From positions 31,783-95,782 of the forward strand of contig DATKVV010000080.1 of assembly GCA_035529895.1 (NCBI GenBank): 64,000 nucleotides of DNA. The letters run 5' to 3'. Numbering within the stretch: the first letter of the stretch is position 1; each line of letters opens with the position of its first letter. This document shows positions 1 to 8,019 of the stretch, piece after piece. This stretch comes from JAUWKC01 sp035529895 (lineage in GTDB: Bacteria > Planctomycetota > Phycisphaerae > Sedimentisphaerales > Anaerobacaceae). A model generated the notes under the pieces. That model did not search any database and was not told the origin of the DNA. It saw nothing but the letters and a program-made list of their open reading frames with translations. The translations under genes were made by a program, and so were the position numbers.

Positions 1-855
1 GTCTCCAAGTTTCCGGAAGCACTTGCAAACGCGCAAACTCCGGAAAAGGTGGCGTTTTTCGCGGGACGAATGCTGGAATTATCATCTACGAAAGGTGTGG
101 GCGACGGCTTCTATGCGGACGAGCATGTCCAGGTTATTCTGCAAGCCATTCAGACAAAAGGATATGGTCGGATACTGGCAAGGCCAAAGCTGCTCGTTAG
201 AGACAATGAGGAAGGGACTATTAAGGCGGAAAAGCAAACCACGATTGTCTCACCCAAGTCGCAAATCGTACCAGGCCAAGCTGTGGGCGCTGTGTCGACC
301 ACGGCTACGTCCGTCGAGCTTCAAAATTATGTTTCCGGCATTACGCTTACGATTACGCCTCATATAAGCAGAGGCGAACAGCTTCAGCTCAAAATCGCTT
401 TGAACCGTACTGATTTTGGCAAATTCGAAAACTATACCATAACTACCGGGGACGATGGCAAGATAGAAGGTCCAAAACCACCCGACCTTCTCACCAGCGA
501 CGTTACTACAGTCGTTACTGTTCCTGATAACCACACCATAATACTTGGGGGGTTGGAGAAGCTTAACCAGTCAAAGGGTGGAACCAAGGTTCCGTTACTT
601 GGTGATATCCCCCTCCTCGGAGGTCTGTTCAGGAGCACACTTAATGTGGAAGACCAGAGCAGGCTCTACGTCTTCGTTAAGGCCCACATCGTCAGGCCCG
701 GCGAACCACTTGACGGGACCTCCAGGATAGAAGTAGTATCAAGAAAGAACCGGGATACCTTCGAGCAGTATGAGAAGGAAATGCAGAAGTACGAGGATTG
801 GCCCGGCATAAGACCTAAGCCGATGGATCCCGTGCGTGTTCTGGACAATGATTAG
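1..855 (+). CDS. gspD: Type II secretion secretin GspD, C-terminal part
   Basis: The frame is open from base 1, so the 5' end lies outside the window; 284 residues are visible. This is the outer-membrane channel of the type II secretion system. The C-terminal secretin domain is clear: the segment VPLLGDIPLLGGLF near 570-630 is the family signature, preceded by VTVPDNHTIILGG and a beta-rich stretch with SGITLTITPHI. An extra ~45-residue tail follows the barrel and ends in Pro/Asp-rich sequence; it may be the equivalent of the S-domain but shows no clear motif. It is the first visible gene of a gspD-E-F-G-H-I-J-K-L-M run, with gspE 31 bases downstream. Confidence 0.93.
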   Translation, partial: VSKFPEALANAQTPEKVAFFAGRMLELSSTKGVGDGFYADEHVQVILQAIQTKGYGRILARPKLLVRDNEEGTIKAEKQTTIVSPKSQIVPGQAVGAVSTTATSVELQNYVSGITLTITPHISRGEQLQLKIALNRTDFGKFENYTITTGDDGKIEGPKPPDLLTSDVTTVVTVPDNHTIILGGLEKLNQSKGGTKVPLLGDIPLLGGLFRSTLNVEDQSRLYVFVKAHIVRPGEPLDGTSRIEVVSRKNRDTFEQYEKEMQKYEDWPGIRPKPMDPVRVLDND

Positions 856-886
856 TCTCAAGTTAGCCGTTCAATAGTAGTGCAAT

Positions 887-2611
887 ATGAAAGAATTATT
901 GATACAGACTGCCAAGCGGACGGGCGTGGTTGATGTTGAGCAACTGGTGAAGTTTTTCGAGAGCAACGAAGACAAAGACCGGCTGGACGAAGCCCTGCTT
1001 CGCTGCCCGTACTTCACCGAAGAGTCGGTCCTGAAGCTCTTTGCCGCTGCTTTGGGTCAGGAGTTTCTGCCCGAGGTATCCCCGAAGGCCGTGCCCGCCG
1101 AATTCATAGAGGCGGTCCCGGCGACCTACGCTCAGCATCATTATCTTATCGGCATCAAAATCGAAGGCGATAACGGCGAACTAACGGTCGTCTTGTCCAA
1201 GCCGCTCGATACCAACGCCCTCGATAATGTCTCGAAGATGACCGGTATGCCCGTCAAGGCGGCGCTGTCGACACGCGCGGCCATTACCGCGGCGATAGAC
1301 GTGGCCTACGAACAGAGGACAACGGTCATCGAGGAGGTGGTCGAAGAGATTGATTCACAGCAGAACCTCGACCAGCTCGTTGACGAGGCGTCCTCTTCGG
1401 ATGACCTGCTCGACGTCGTCAATCGCCCGCCGGTTATCAGACTGGTCAATGATATTCTTTTCCGGGCCTTGCAGTTGAGGGCCAGCGATATTCATGTTCA
1501 TCCTTATGAGTCGAAGATTCAGATTCGCTACCGCGTTGACGGCATCCTGTATGATGTTCTGAGTCTGAACAGGAACGTTTTGCCCTTGATTATCTCTCGT
1601 ATCAAGGTGATGGCCGGTATGGACATTGCCGAGCGCCGTATGCCGCAGGACGGCCGATGCAGCGTCCGCCTCGGCCAGCGCGAAATCGACCTGCGTATCA
1701 GCACCGTCCCGACCAGCTACGGCGAGCGCAGCGTTCTGCGACTGCTGGACAAAAGCACCGGCCTTTTCAAGCTGGACGAGCTCGGCCTGTGGGCGGATGA
1801 TTTGAGCAGGTTCGATTCGCTCCTGAACCGCGCGCACGGCGTTATTTTCGTCACAGGCCCCACCGGCAGCGGAAAAAGCACCACTCTTTACGCGTCTCTG
1901 AACCGGATTAACGCGGCAGAAAAGAACGTTATGAGCATAGAGGACCCCATCGAATACCAGCTCGAAGGAATAAGCCAGATGCAGGTCGCCTCCAAGAAAG
2001 GCGTAACATTTGCAAACGCCCTCCGGCACGTCCTCCGACAGGACCCGGATGTTATAATGGTTGGCGAGGTCCGGGATGTTGAAACCGCCCGTATGGTGAT
2101 ACAATCTTCGCTTACCGGCCATCTGGTTTTCAGCACCCTGCATACGAACGACTCGGCGGGGGCGGTGACGAGGCTTCTGGACCTGGGCGTTGAGCCTTAT
2201 CTGGTTAGTTCGTCCCTGATTGCTATTATGGCCCAAAGACTGGTGCGAAGAATCTGCCCGGATTGCAGGAAGGTATACGAGCCTACGGCACGTGAGTTGA
2301 GGGAGCTCGGTGTGCTCTCGACGGAAGCCCAGACGCCCGGGGCCGGCGCAGACGCTAAGTTTTTTGTCGGCGCAGGATGCGACAAGTGCTTTCAGACCGG
2401 CTATCGAGGCCGAACGGGCATCTACGAGCTGATGCCGATTAACGAAGGAATCCAGGAGCTGATATACAAAAGAGAAAGCGCCGGTACAATTAAAAGAGCT
2501 GCTCTTGAAGCCGGCTTGCAGACGTTGCGAATGGACGGTGCACGCAAGGTCCTGGCCGGGATAACGACCATTGCAGAAGTATTGAGGGTTACGCAGGCGG
2601 ACGTACTGTAA
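887..2611 (+). CDS. gspE: Type II secretion ATPase GspE
   Basis: Cytoplasmic hexameric ATPase that drives pseudopilus assembly; 574 residues, normal for the family. The N-terminal ~150 residues match the T2SSE_N fold that binds GspL. The RecA-like domain has Walker A GPTGSGKST at residues 324-332, Asp box and Walker B DVIMVGEVRD, and the His box HLVFSTLHTND. The zinc-binding CM domain is intact: C457-x2-C460 and C498-x2-C501, a feature of GspE and PilB and absent from PilT. It is followed after 16 bases by gspF. Paralogue in the window: the PilT-like gene at 23201-24337. Confidence 0.96.
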   Translation: MKELLIQTAKRTGVVDVEQLVKFFESNEDKDRLDEALLRCPYFTEESVLKLFAAALGQEFLPEVSPKAVPAEFIEAVPATYAQHHYLIGIKIEGDNGELTVVLSKPLDTNALDNVSKMTGMPVKAALSTRAAITAAIDVAYEQRTTVIEEVVEEIDSQQNLDQLVDEASSSDDLLDVVNRPPVIRLVNDILFRALQLRASDIHVHPYESKIQIRYRVDGILYDVLSLNRNVLPLIISRIKVMAGMDIAERRMPQDGRCSVRLGQREIDLRISTVPTSYGERSVLRLLDKSTGLFKLDELGLWADDLSRFDSLLNRAHGVIFVTGPTGSGKSTTLYASLNRINAAEKNVMSIEDPIEYQLEGISQMQVASKKGVTFANALRHVLRQDPDVIMVGEVRDVETARMVIQSSLTGHLVFSTLHTNDSAGAVTRLLDLGVEPYLVSSSLIAIMAQRLVRRICPDCRKVYEPTARELRELGVLSTEAQTPGAGADAKFFVGAGCDKCFQTGYRGRTGIYELMPINEGIQELIYKRESAGTIKRAALEAGLQTLRMDGARKVLAGITTIAEVLRVTQADVL

Positions 2612-2627
2612 GGGGGACGATGCCTTT

Positions 2628-3845
2628 ATGCCGAGATACCACTATGTAGCCATAGCAGCCGACGGCAGGAAAGTCAAAGGCGCAATTGCCGCGGAGAATC
2701 CCTATGCCGCCCGCAAGCAGCTCCGGGGCCGCAGTATTCACCCTACGTCAATCACGGAGGTCGGTTCCCGCAGGGAAGGCAGGCCCGCACTGCTTTCGGT
2801 CTTCGGCAAGGGCAGCAAGACGCAGACAATCGATTTCACCAAACAAATGGCCACGATGCTCAATTCGGGAATCAAGCTGACCGAGGCGCTTTCGGTGCTT
2901 GTTTTGCAGGCCTCCGATGTCCGATTAAAAAACGCCATTGCCGATATCCGCGACCGCGTTATCACGGGCGAATCTTTTACCGACGGCTTGAAAGATTACA
3001 GTGATTATTTTGACGTCATATACGTAAGTATGGTTCACGTCGGCGAGGTTACCGGCACGCTCGGAAAGAGCCTCGCGATTATCAGCGGCTTTATGGAGAA
3101 ACGCCAGCGCGTAGAGTCGAAGGTGATGACCGCGATGATATATCCTGTCGTGCTTGTTTGTTTTTGCATGGCTGCAATTCTGATTTTGACAACCAAAGTC
3201 ATCCCGAAGATAGGCGAACAGATCGCAAGAACGGGTCAGCAGCTGCCCTGGATTACAAGACAGTTGATGAACGTAAAGTACGTGCTGACCAGTTGGTGGC
3301 TGTTTGTGCTTATCGGCGTGATTGCCGGGATTGTCTGGGGTATGAGGCGCTTTCTAAGGACGCCGCGAGGCTCGTATTTGCGCGACAGGCTGATGCTTTC
3401 CCTGCCGCTGTTTGGCCCTCTTATAAGGCAGCGTGTCGTGGCGCGTTTTGCCTCCACCCTCTCGACGCTTCTCGGTTCCGGACTTTCAATGGCTGAGTCT
3501 CTTCGCGTCGTGGGGGAAGTTACCGGCAACAGCCTCATGAAAAAAGCCATCGAACAGGCGCGGGAAAGGATTCTTGCCGGCGCCGATATTGCGACGCCGC
3601 TGAGGGACAGCGGCGTTATCGACCCCGCCATCGCTCATATGGTCGCCGTCGGCGAAAAAAGCGGCGAGCTGGAGACAATGCTCAGGAATATCAGCGAAAA
3701 CCTCGAATCTTCGACCGACGTAGTTATAGAGAGGCTCAGTGCCGCCGTCGAGCCGCTTATTATAATTGTTATGGCTGCGATAATTGGTATAATTGCCTAT
3801 GCAACAATATTGCCGATTTTGGAAGTTTCAGCGGGTAAATTCTGA
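2628..3845 (+). CDS. gspF: Type II secretion inner-membrane platform protein GspF
   Basis: 405-residue polytopic protein of the inner-membrane platform that couples GspE to pseudopilin extraction. It opens with the family's MPRYHYVAIAADGRKVKG strand, then two homologous T2SSF helical bundles (about 70-190 and 270-395). Hydrophobic segments are at about 168-190, 222-243 and 375-400. The repeated motif with MVHVGEVTGTLG in the first copy and MVAVGEKSGELE in the second is typical. It lies between gspE and gspG; the next start is 31 bases on, after a strong AGGAGG. Confidence 0.96.
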   Translation: MPRYHYVAIAADGRKVKGAIAAENPYAARKQLRGRSIHPTSITEVGSRREGRPALLSVFGKGSKTQTIDFTKQMATMLNSGIKLTEALSVLVLQASDVRLKNAIADIRDRVITGESFTDGLKDYSDYFDVIYVSMVHVGEVTGTLGKSLAIISGFMEKRQRVESKVMTAMIYPVVLVCFCMAAILILTTKVIPKIGEQIARTGQQLPWITRQLMNVKYVLTSWWLFVLIGVIAGIVWGMRRFLRTPRGSYLRDRLMLSLPLFGPLIRQRVVARFASTLSTLLGSGLSMAESLRVVGEVTGNSLMKKAIEQARERILAGADIATPLRDSGVIDPAIAHMVAVGEKSGELETMLRNISENLESSTDVVIERLSAAVEPLIIIVMAAIIGIIAYATILPILEVSAGKF

Positions 3846-3876
3846 GCAACCGGTTTTTTTAGGAGGCCGACAAAAA

Positions 3877-4308
3877 ATGAAAAGGAAAAAAAGAACCACA
3901 AGAAAAGGTTTTACGATGGTCGAGCTTATGGCCATGCTGATTATCATCGGGCTGCTTGCCACGCTGGTCGTTACAAAGGTGGTGGACCAGATAGACAAAG
4001 CCAGAGCTACCACCACAAAGGCCAACCTTAAGTCTCTCCATGCAAAAGTAAACGAATTCAAGATGGACACCGGCCGGTATCCGACTGAGGAAGAAGGACT
4101 TTCAGCCCTTCTTGAGCAGCCCAGCGATGTTGTCAATTATCCGGAGGGAGGCTATCTGGAAACCACGGAAGTACCCAAGGATGCCTGGGGATACGATTTC
4201 ATTTACGAGCTTTATCCGGAAGGCGGCAAGGCCTTTGCAATCAGAAGTTCCGGCCCCGACGGCGAAGAGGGCACAGAAGATGACCTGCTCAGCACCGATG
4301 CGTTCTAA
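3877..4308 (+). CDS. gspG: Major pseudopilin GspG
   Basis: Major subunit of the type II pseudopilus. The start at 3877 is chosen over an in-frame upstream start because AGGAGG lies at 3861-3866, ten bases ahead, giving 143 residues. Class III signal: basic MKRKKRTTRK, prepilin cleavage at G11/F12, then TMVEL with the conserved Glu at mature position 5 and a hydrophobic helix. The C-terminal segment has RYPTEEEGLSAL, PKDAWGYDFIYE and a Ca-binding type loop GPDGEEGTEDD, all characteristic of GspG. Its stop overlaps the start of gspH. Confidence 0.96.
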   Translation: MKRKKRTTRKGFTMVELMAMLIIIGLLATLVVTKVVDQIDKARATTTKANLKSLHAKVNEFKMDTGRYPTEEEGLSALLEQPSDVVNYPEGGYLETTEVPKDAWGYDFIYELYPEGGKAFAIRSSGPDGEEGTEDDLLSTDAF

Positions 4309-4876
4309 GGGCAAAGCCGGCCGATGGTGTTCGGCCTTTACCCTGACCGAGCTGATAATTGTGGTCGTTATAGTTTCGCTGTTTCTGCTGCTGGCGCTGC
4401 CGAATGTTTTCGCACTGCTGACAAAGAACACCTTTAAGGCGCAGATTCAGGATTTTGTTTCGACCATGCAAATGGCCGCGCGCGCCGCCGCCGAGAGCAA
4501 CCGAAGATACGAGGTCGTCATTGATTTGACCGAGCAAAGCTATTTGCTTCGCGAGATTACTTCGCCCGATTTGTCCGAGGTTCTGGAAGAAGAGATTATT
4601 GTTGAAAATGACTTCGGCGATACCTGCCAGGTGTCTTACGTCTTGTTCGACGATGTGGATTTTTCTTTGGATGAAAGCGTCTCCTACACCAACGAAGGCA
4701 AGGCGATGTTTCGGGCCGGCCATGCGGGCTGGCACTATGGCGGCAAAATCGTCCTGCTCGACAGGGACGGCAAGTCATATTCGGTCATTGTTAATCGTAT
4801 CAACAGAATGGTCACGTTGCAGGAAGGTGATATCGAGATTTTAAAGCCGAGGGCTTTCGATGATGTGGTGTTCTAA
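4280..4876 (+). CDS. gspH: Minor pseudopilin, GspH-type
   Basis: Minor pseudopilin of about 198 residues, in the gspH slot. The start at 4280 overlaps the end of gspG by 29 bases and has GAAGAGG at 4264-4270; ATG 4298 is an alternative. The N-terminal helix FTLTELIIVVVIVSLFLLL is a type IV prepilin signal with Glu5. The residue before the cleavage point is Ala (A19/F20) instead of the near-invariant Gly, which is unusual. The globular part is beta-rich and poorly conserved, as usual for GspH, so the H assignment rests on order and on the IVNRINRMVTL ending. Confidence 0.82.
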   Translation: MTCSAPMRSKGKAGRWCSAFTLTELIIVVVIVSLFLLLALPNVFALLTKNTFKAQIQDFVSTMQMAARAAAESNRRYEVVIDLTEQSYLLREITSPDLSEVLEEEIIVENDFGDTCQVSYVLFDDVDFSLDESVSYTNEGKAMFRAGHAGWHYGGKIVLLDRDGKSYSVIVNRINRMVTLQEGDIEILKPRAFDDVVF

Positions 4877-5732
4877 GAAAAATCCGTCCCCTGCCTCACG
4901 CAGGTCTGCAGGCTTCACCCTGCCGGAGGTCATGGCGGCCCTGACGATACTGGCTTTTGTCAGCGCCAGCGTGGTAGTTGTTATCAGCCGGTGCATGGCC
5001 TCGGCCGCAGACACCGCCCTGCGCATGCAGGCTCTTGAGGTCGCACGAGATAATATGGAGAAGCTTCTTGCCACTGATGCGCTCGAATCGAAGACCGAGT
5101 ATGGCAGCAGCGAGAAGTACCCCGAAATACAGTGGCAGACCGTTGTTGAGCCATTTTATGAGCCGGTAACCTCACGGATGTGGGTTCAGGCGACCTGCTC
5201 AGCCGAGTATACCGATGTGGAAGATGAAACACAGAAGGTCGAGCTGACCCACTGGCTGACCAACTTGACAAAGCAGGAAGTGCAAAGATTGCTTGAAGAG
5301 GAGGCAAAAGCACAGGAGCAGTTGGCCGAGCAGGTCCTCGAAACCATCCAGGAGGCTGCCGAGTATGCCGGTGTTGACGAGCAGACCATCCAGCAATGGG
5401 TTCAAAACGGTATGCCCAGGACCAAAGAAGGCTACTACATTATGCCTTATATTGCTTTATATCAGGAGTACGACGGCAATCCGCCCCCTGAGGCCAGGAC
5501 CGAGGTGGCGCAGGCTTTTGGTCCCTTAACGCTGGGCAGTCGCGGGACAGGTCCGCAGCCCGGCGGACCAGCGGGGCCTGGGGCCTCGGCAGGGCCTGAA
5601 GGTCCGGCGGGGCCAGGGGGGCCCTCTCCGACGGGCCAGGAGAACCCATGGAAGGATGTACCACAGGACATGCGCAACGACCCTTTCTGGTTCAAGATTC
5701 TTACAGAGTTGTTGGGTCCCCCACCGGAATAG
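4860..5732 (+). CDS. gspI: Minor pseudopilin, GspI-type, with collagen-like tail
   Basis: 290 residues, more than twice a normal GspI (~125). Prepilin signal: cleavage at G18/F19 followed by TLPEVMAALTILAF with the conserved Glu. Residues 50-130 fit the GspI core. A Glu/Gln-rich helix (about 136-170) looks able to form a coiled coil. Residues 227-260 are a Gly-Pro-rich, collagen-like stretch (GPAGPGASAGPEGPAGPGGP), followed by a short folded-looking end with FWFKILTELLG. It overlaps gspH by 17 bases; gspJ starts 23 bases after its stop. The tail is not part of any GspI I know and could be a recognition or spacer region at the pseudopilus tip. Confidence 0.85.
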   Translation: MMWCSKKNPSPASRRSAGFTLPEVMAALTILAFVSASVVVVISRCMASAADTALRMQALEVARDNMEKLLATDALESKTEYGSSEKYPEIQWQTVVEPFYEPVTSRMWVQATCSAEYTDVEDETQKVELTHWLTNLTKQEVQRLLEEEAKAQEQLAEQVLETIQEAAEYAGVDEQTIQQWVQNGMPRTKEGYYIMPYIALYQEYDGNPPPEARTEVAQAFGPLTLGSRGTGPQPGGPAGPGASAGPEGPAGPGGPSPTGQENPWKDVPQDMRNDPFWFKILTELLGPPPE

Positions 5733-5755
5733 CCTTAATCAGTATGCAGGGTGAT

Positions 5756-6667
5756 ATGAAAAAGACGCTTGCAACATCTCGGCTGCGAGGTTTCTCGCTG
5801 GCGGAAGTGATCGCTGCGGTGACGATAGGAGCGATGGTCCTGGTAGCGATGCTCGGCATCTATCAGCGCGCCCAAAGCAGCGCCGCCGCAATCACGCAAA
5901 AGCTTGACAGCTCTCAATTGCCCTTTGAGGTTTTGCAGCGCATCGCCGAAGACCTCGACAGGGTGATCTCCTCCAGGTCCAATATGAAATTCACCATTGA
6001 GAACAAATTTGTGAAAGGCTATCCGGCCGCCCGAATGACAATTGTGAAAACTTATACGCCGAGCAAAGGCGGCCAGGCCGAATTTGAGAAAATCATTTGG
6101 CAGAGCGCCTATGACTATGACGCCAACGGCCTTGTTCTATACCGAAGCCACAGCGGAGTGGTCTTGGAAGACAAACTGCTGGACGAAAAAAGGGCGGACC
6201 TCGAAAGGTATTATCCTTTGGTCCCCATCTGCAGCGGCGTGACCTACTTCAGGATTGAGATTCCCAAGGGCGAGGACTTCCTCGATAAATGGGATGGTTT
6301 TGTGCCCCCTTATGGCATTGTCGTGACTATTTCTTTCGCCGAGCCTTTTGAGACGGTGCAGGGCACACTCGACGTGCCCGAGGAGGACAAAATCACCCGC
6401 GTTATGGCTATAGACAGAACCAGAAAAATCAGGTTCGTAATTGTCGAAAGAAAGTTCGACGAGGAAGGATTGAGTCTGTCGGACCAGGAGGAAGACAAGC
6501 AGGCTGAGGAAGCGACTGGTGAGGAAGCGACTGCGGAGGAGGAAACAATCGCTGACGAGGGGGAAAAAGCTCCCGCGGAAGTACCGAGGGGGCCGGGCAC
6601 TCAGCCGAGAGACAAGAAACCCCCAGTAAGGACGCCCGATGAGAAACCGATGTCCAGAAATCGTTAG
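5756..6667 (+). CDS. gspJ: Minor pseudopilin, GspJ-type
   Basis: Minor pseudopilin of about 303 residues. Start 5756 is preferred because it places the basic MKKTLATSRLRG immediately before the cleavage at G12/F13 and SLAEV (Glu5). The frame extends further upstream into gspI without a ribosome site. GspJ-like features are the long first helix, the segment LQRIAEDLDRVISS, and a beta-rich core. The last ~60 residues are a highly acidic, then Pro-rich tail (EEATGEEATAEEE), absent from typical GspJ (~200 residues). It overlaps the start of gspK by 29 bases. Confidence 0.85.
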   Translation: MKKTLATSRLRGFSLAEVIAAVTIGAMVLVAMLGIYQRAQSSAAAITQKLDSSQLPFEVLQRIAEDLDRVISSRSNMKFTIENKFVKGYPAARMTIVKTYTPSKGGQAEFEKIIWQSAYDYDANGLVLYRSHSGVVLEDKLLDEKRADLERYYPLVPICSGVTYFRIEIPKGEDFLDKWDGFVPPYGIVVTISFAEPFETVQGTLDVPEEDKITRVMAIDRTRKIRFVIVERKFDEEGLSLSDQEEDKQAEEATGEEATAEEETIADEGEKAPAEVPRGPGTQPRDKKPPVRTPDEKPMSRNR

Positions 6668-7991
6668 CAACCGGCGGCGCCGTCCGGGCGTTATTCTGCT
6701 GGTGACGCTGGTGTTATTGGTGGTGCTCGCCACGCTGGGGTATACCCTGACCAGTCACGTCAGCGCGCAGCGCCGTCGTTGCCTGTATGCCGTGGACTAT
6801 CAGGCCGCCCGCTACGGTTGTGATTCGGCGGTCAAATACGCCCTTGCCACATTGGAAGATATTTCGCCCCAGTTGATCAGCCGGCCCAACGAGCCGGATT
6901 TCTCCGACTTGTTTCACCTCAGCGAGCAGGAATACCAGGAGCTTTTGGATGAGGCCGCGAGGATTGCCTACGAGAAGAGCGGGGCTAATGACGTCAATGT
7001 CGCCGAAAGTAACATCAGTATGGAAGATATCTATAATATTCTTGGTATTAATTATGTCGACGATGCCAACTATGCCGGCCGTATCAATGATGTCAATTAT
7101 ATGGCCGATTTCAACGAGCCGGGCGACGTCTGTACGCCGGAAATACGCGGCCCGTACGGTCCGCCCTGGCCGCTTGTCTCCAGACCGGCTGAGTTCGAGA
7201 TTGGTTCGGCTAAAGTCAGAATCGAAATTGAAGATGAGAATGCAAAATACCCGATAAGTTGGATGCTCCTCGATGACAAAGAAGTTGAACGTGAAGTCGC
7301 GGCAGGCTTCGAGACTTTCTGCGAGTGGATGGACGTAAACCAGGTCCAGATTGAAACGCTGAAAGAGCAGATGAAGGAAATAGGCAAGATTAAACCGTTC
7401 AAGCTCGAATTCAAGCAGGTGACTACGAGAACCCCGGTGGCCGAAACAAGAGAAAGCACAAAAAGTGCCGGCAGAAGCAGTAGCAGGAGTAGAAGGAGGC
7501 CTACAAGATATAAGACAACCACGATTTCTGTTTCGGAACAGGTTGTCCAGCAGGCCGCCGAATTCTCAAGACTCTTCCACAGCTCACTGCTTGATACCGA
7601 GCTGCTGACCAGGCCGACTATAATCACCGAAAGCAGAAAAGAATCGCCCCTGATGTATATGGGGCTTTGGGGTTCCGGAAAGGTCAATATAAATACCGCG
7701 CCCCGGCAGGTGCTCGAGGCCGCCTTCGTCTTCGGAGGCGACTCCGCTGAAATCGCGCAGGAGATTATCCGGCGAAGGCGTGAAAAGCCTTTTGCCGATA
7801 TAGGCGCTTTGAAGGAAGCGTTATTCAGCTACTCGGATTCGGTCACCAAGTGCGAGAACTATATCACGACCACAAGTAATTTTTTCACAATCAGGGTGAC
7901 CGCGGTAAGCGGAGTGGCACAGGCATCCGCGGTTATAGCTATAAGCAAAGAGGATGGAACGACAAAAAAAATTGCTGTAATCTCCGGCTGA
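6639..7991 (+). CDS. gspK: Type II secretion tip pseudopilin GspK
   Basis: 450-residue GspK-like protein that would cap the pseudopilus. A basic N terminus (RNRRRRPG) precedes a hydrophobic helix at about 16-38, which begins GVILLVTLVLLVVLA. As in other GspK proteins Glu5 of the mature chain is missing. The C-terminal half has the diagnostic helix-hairpin-helix region: KVNINTAPRQVLEAAF then AQEIIRRRREKPFADI. An Arg/Ser-rich linker (RSSSRSRRRP) near residue 285 looks like an insertion. Translation overlaps the end of gspJ, which argues for coupled expression. Confidence 0.88.
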   Translation: MRNRCPEIVSNRRRRPGVILLVTLVLLVVLATLGYTLTSHVSAQRRRCLYAVDYQAARYGCDSAVKYALATLEDISPQLISRPNEPDFSDLFHLSEQEYQELLDEAARIAYEKSGANDVNVAESNISMEDIYNILGINYVDDANYAGRINDVNYMADFNEPGDVCTPEIRGPYGPPWPLVSRPAEFEIGSAKVRIEIEDENAKYPISWMLLDDKEVEREVAAGFETFCEWMDVNQVQIETLKEQMKEIGKIKPFKLEFKQVTTRTPVAETRESTKSAGRSSSRSRRRPTRYKTTTISVSEQVVQQAAEFSRLFHSSLLDTELLTRPTIITESRKESPLMYMGLWGSGKVNINTAPRQVLEAAFVFGGDSAEIAQEIIRRRREKPFADIGALKEALFSYSDSVTKCENYITTTSNFFTIRVTAVSGVAQASAVIAISKEDGTTKKIAVISG

Positions 7992-8019
7992 CAGGCCGGC
8001 TTTTAGGAGTTTGCTCGAA

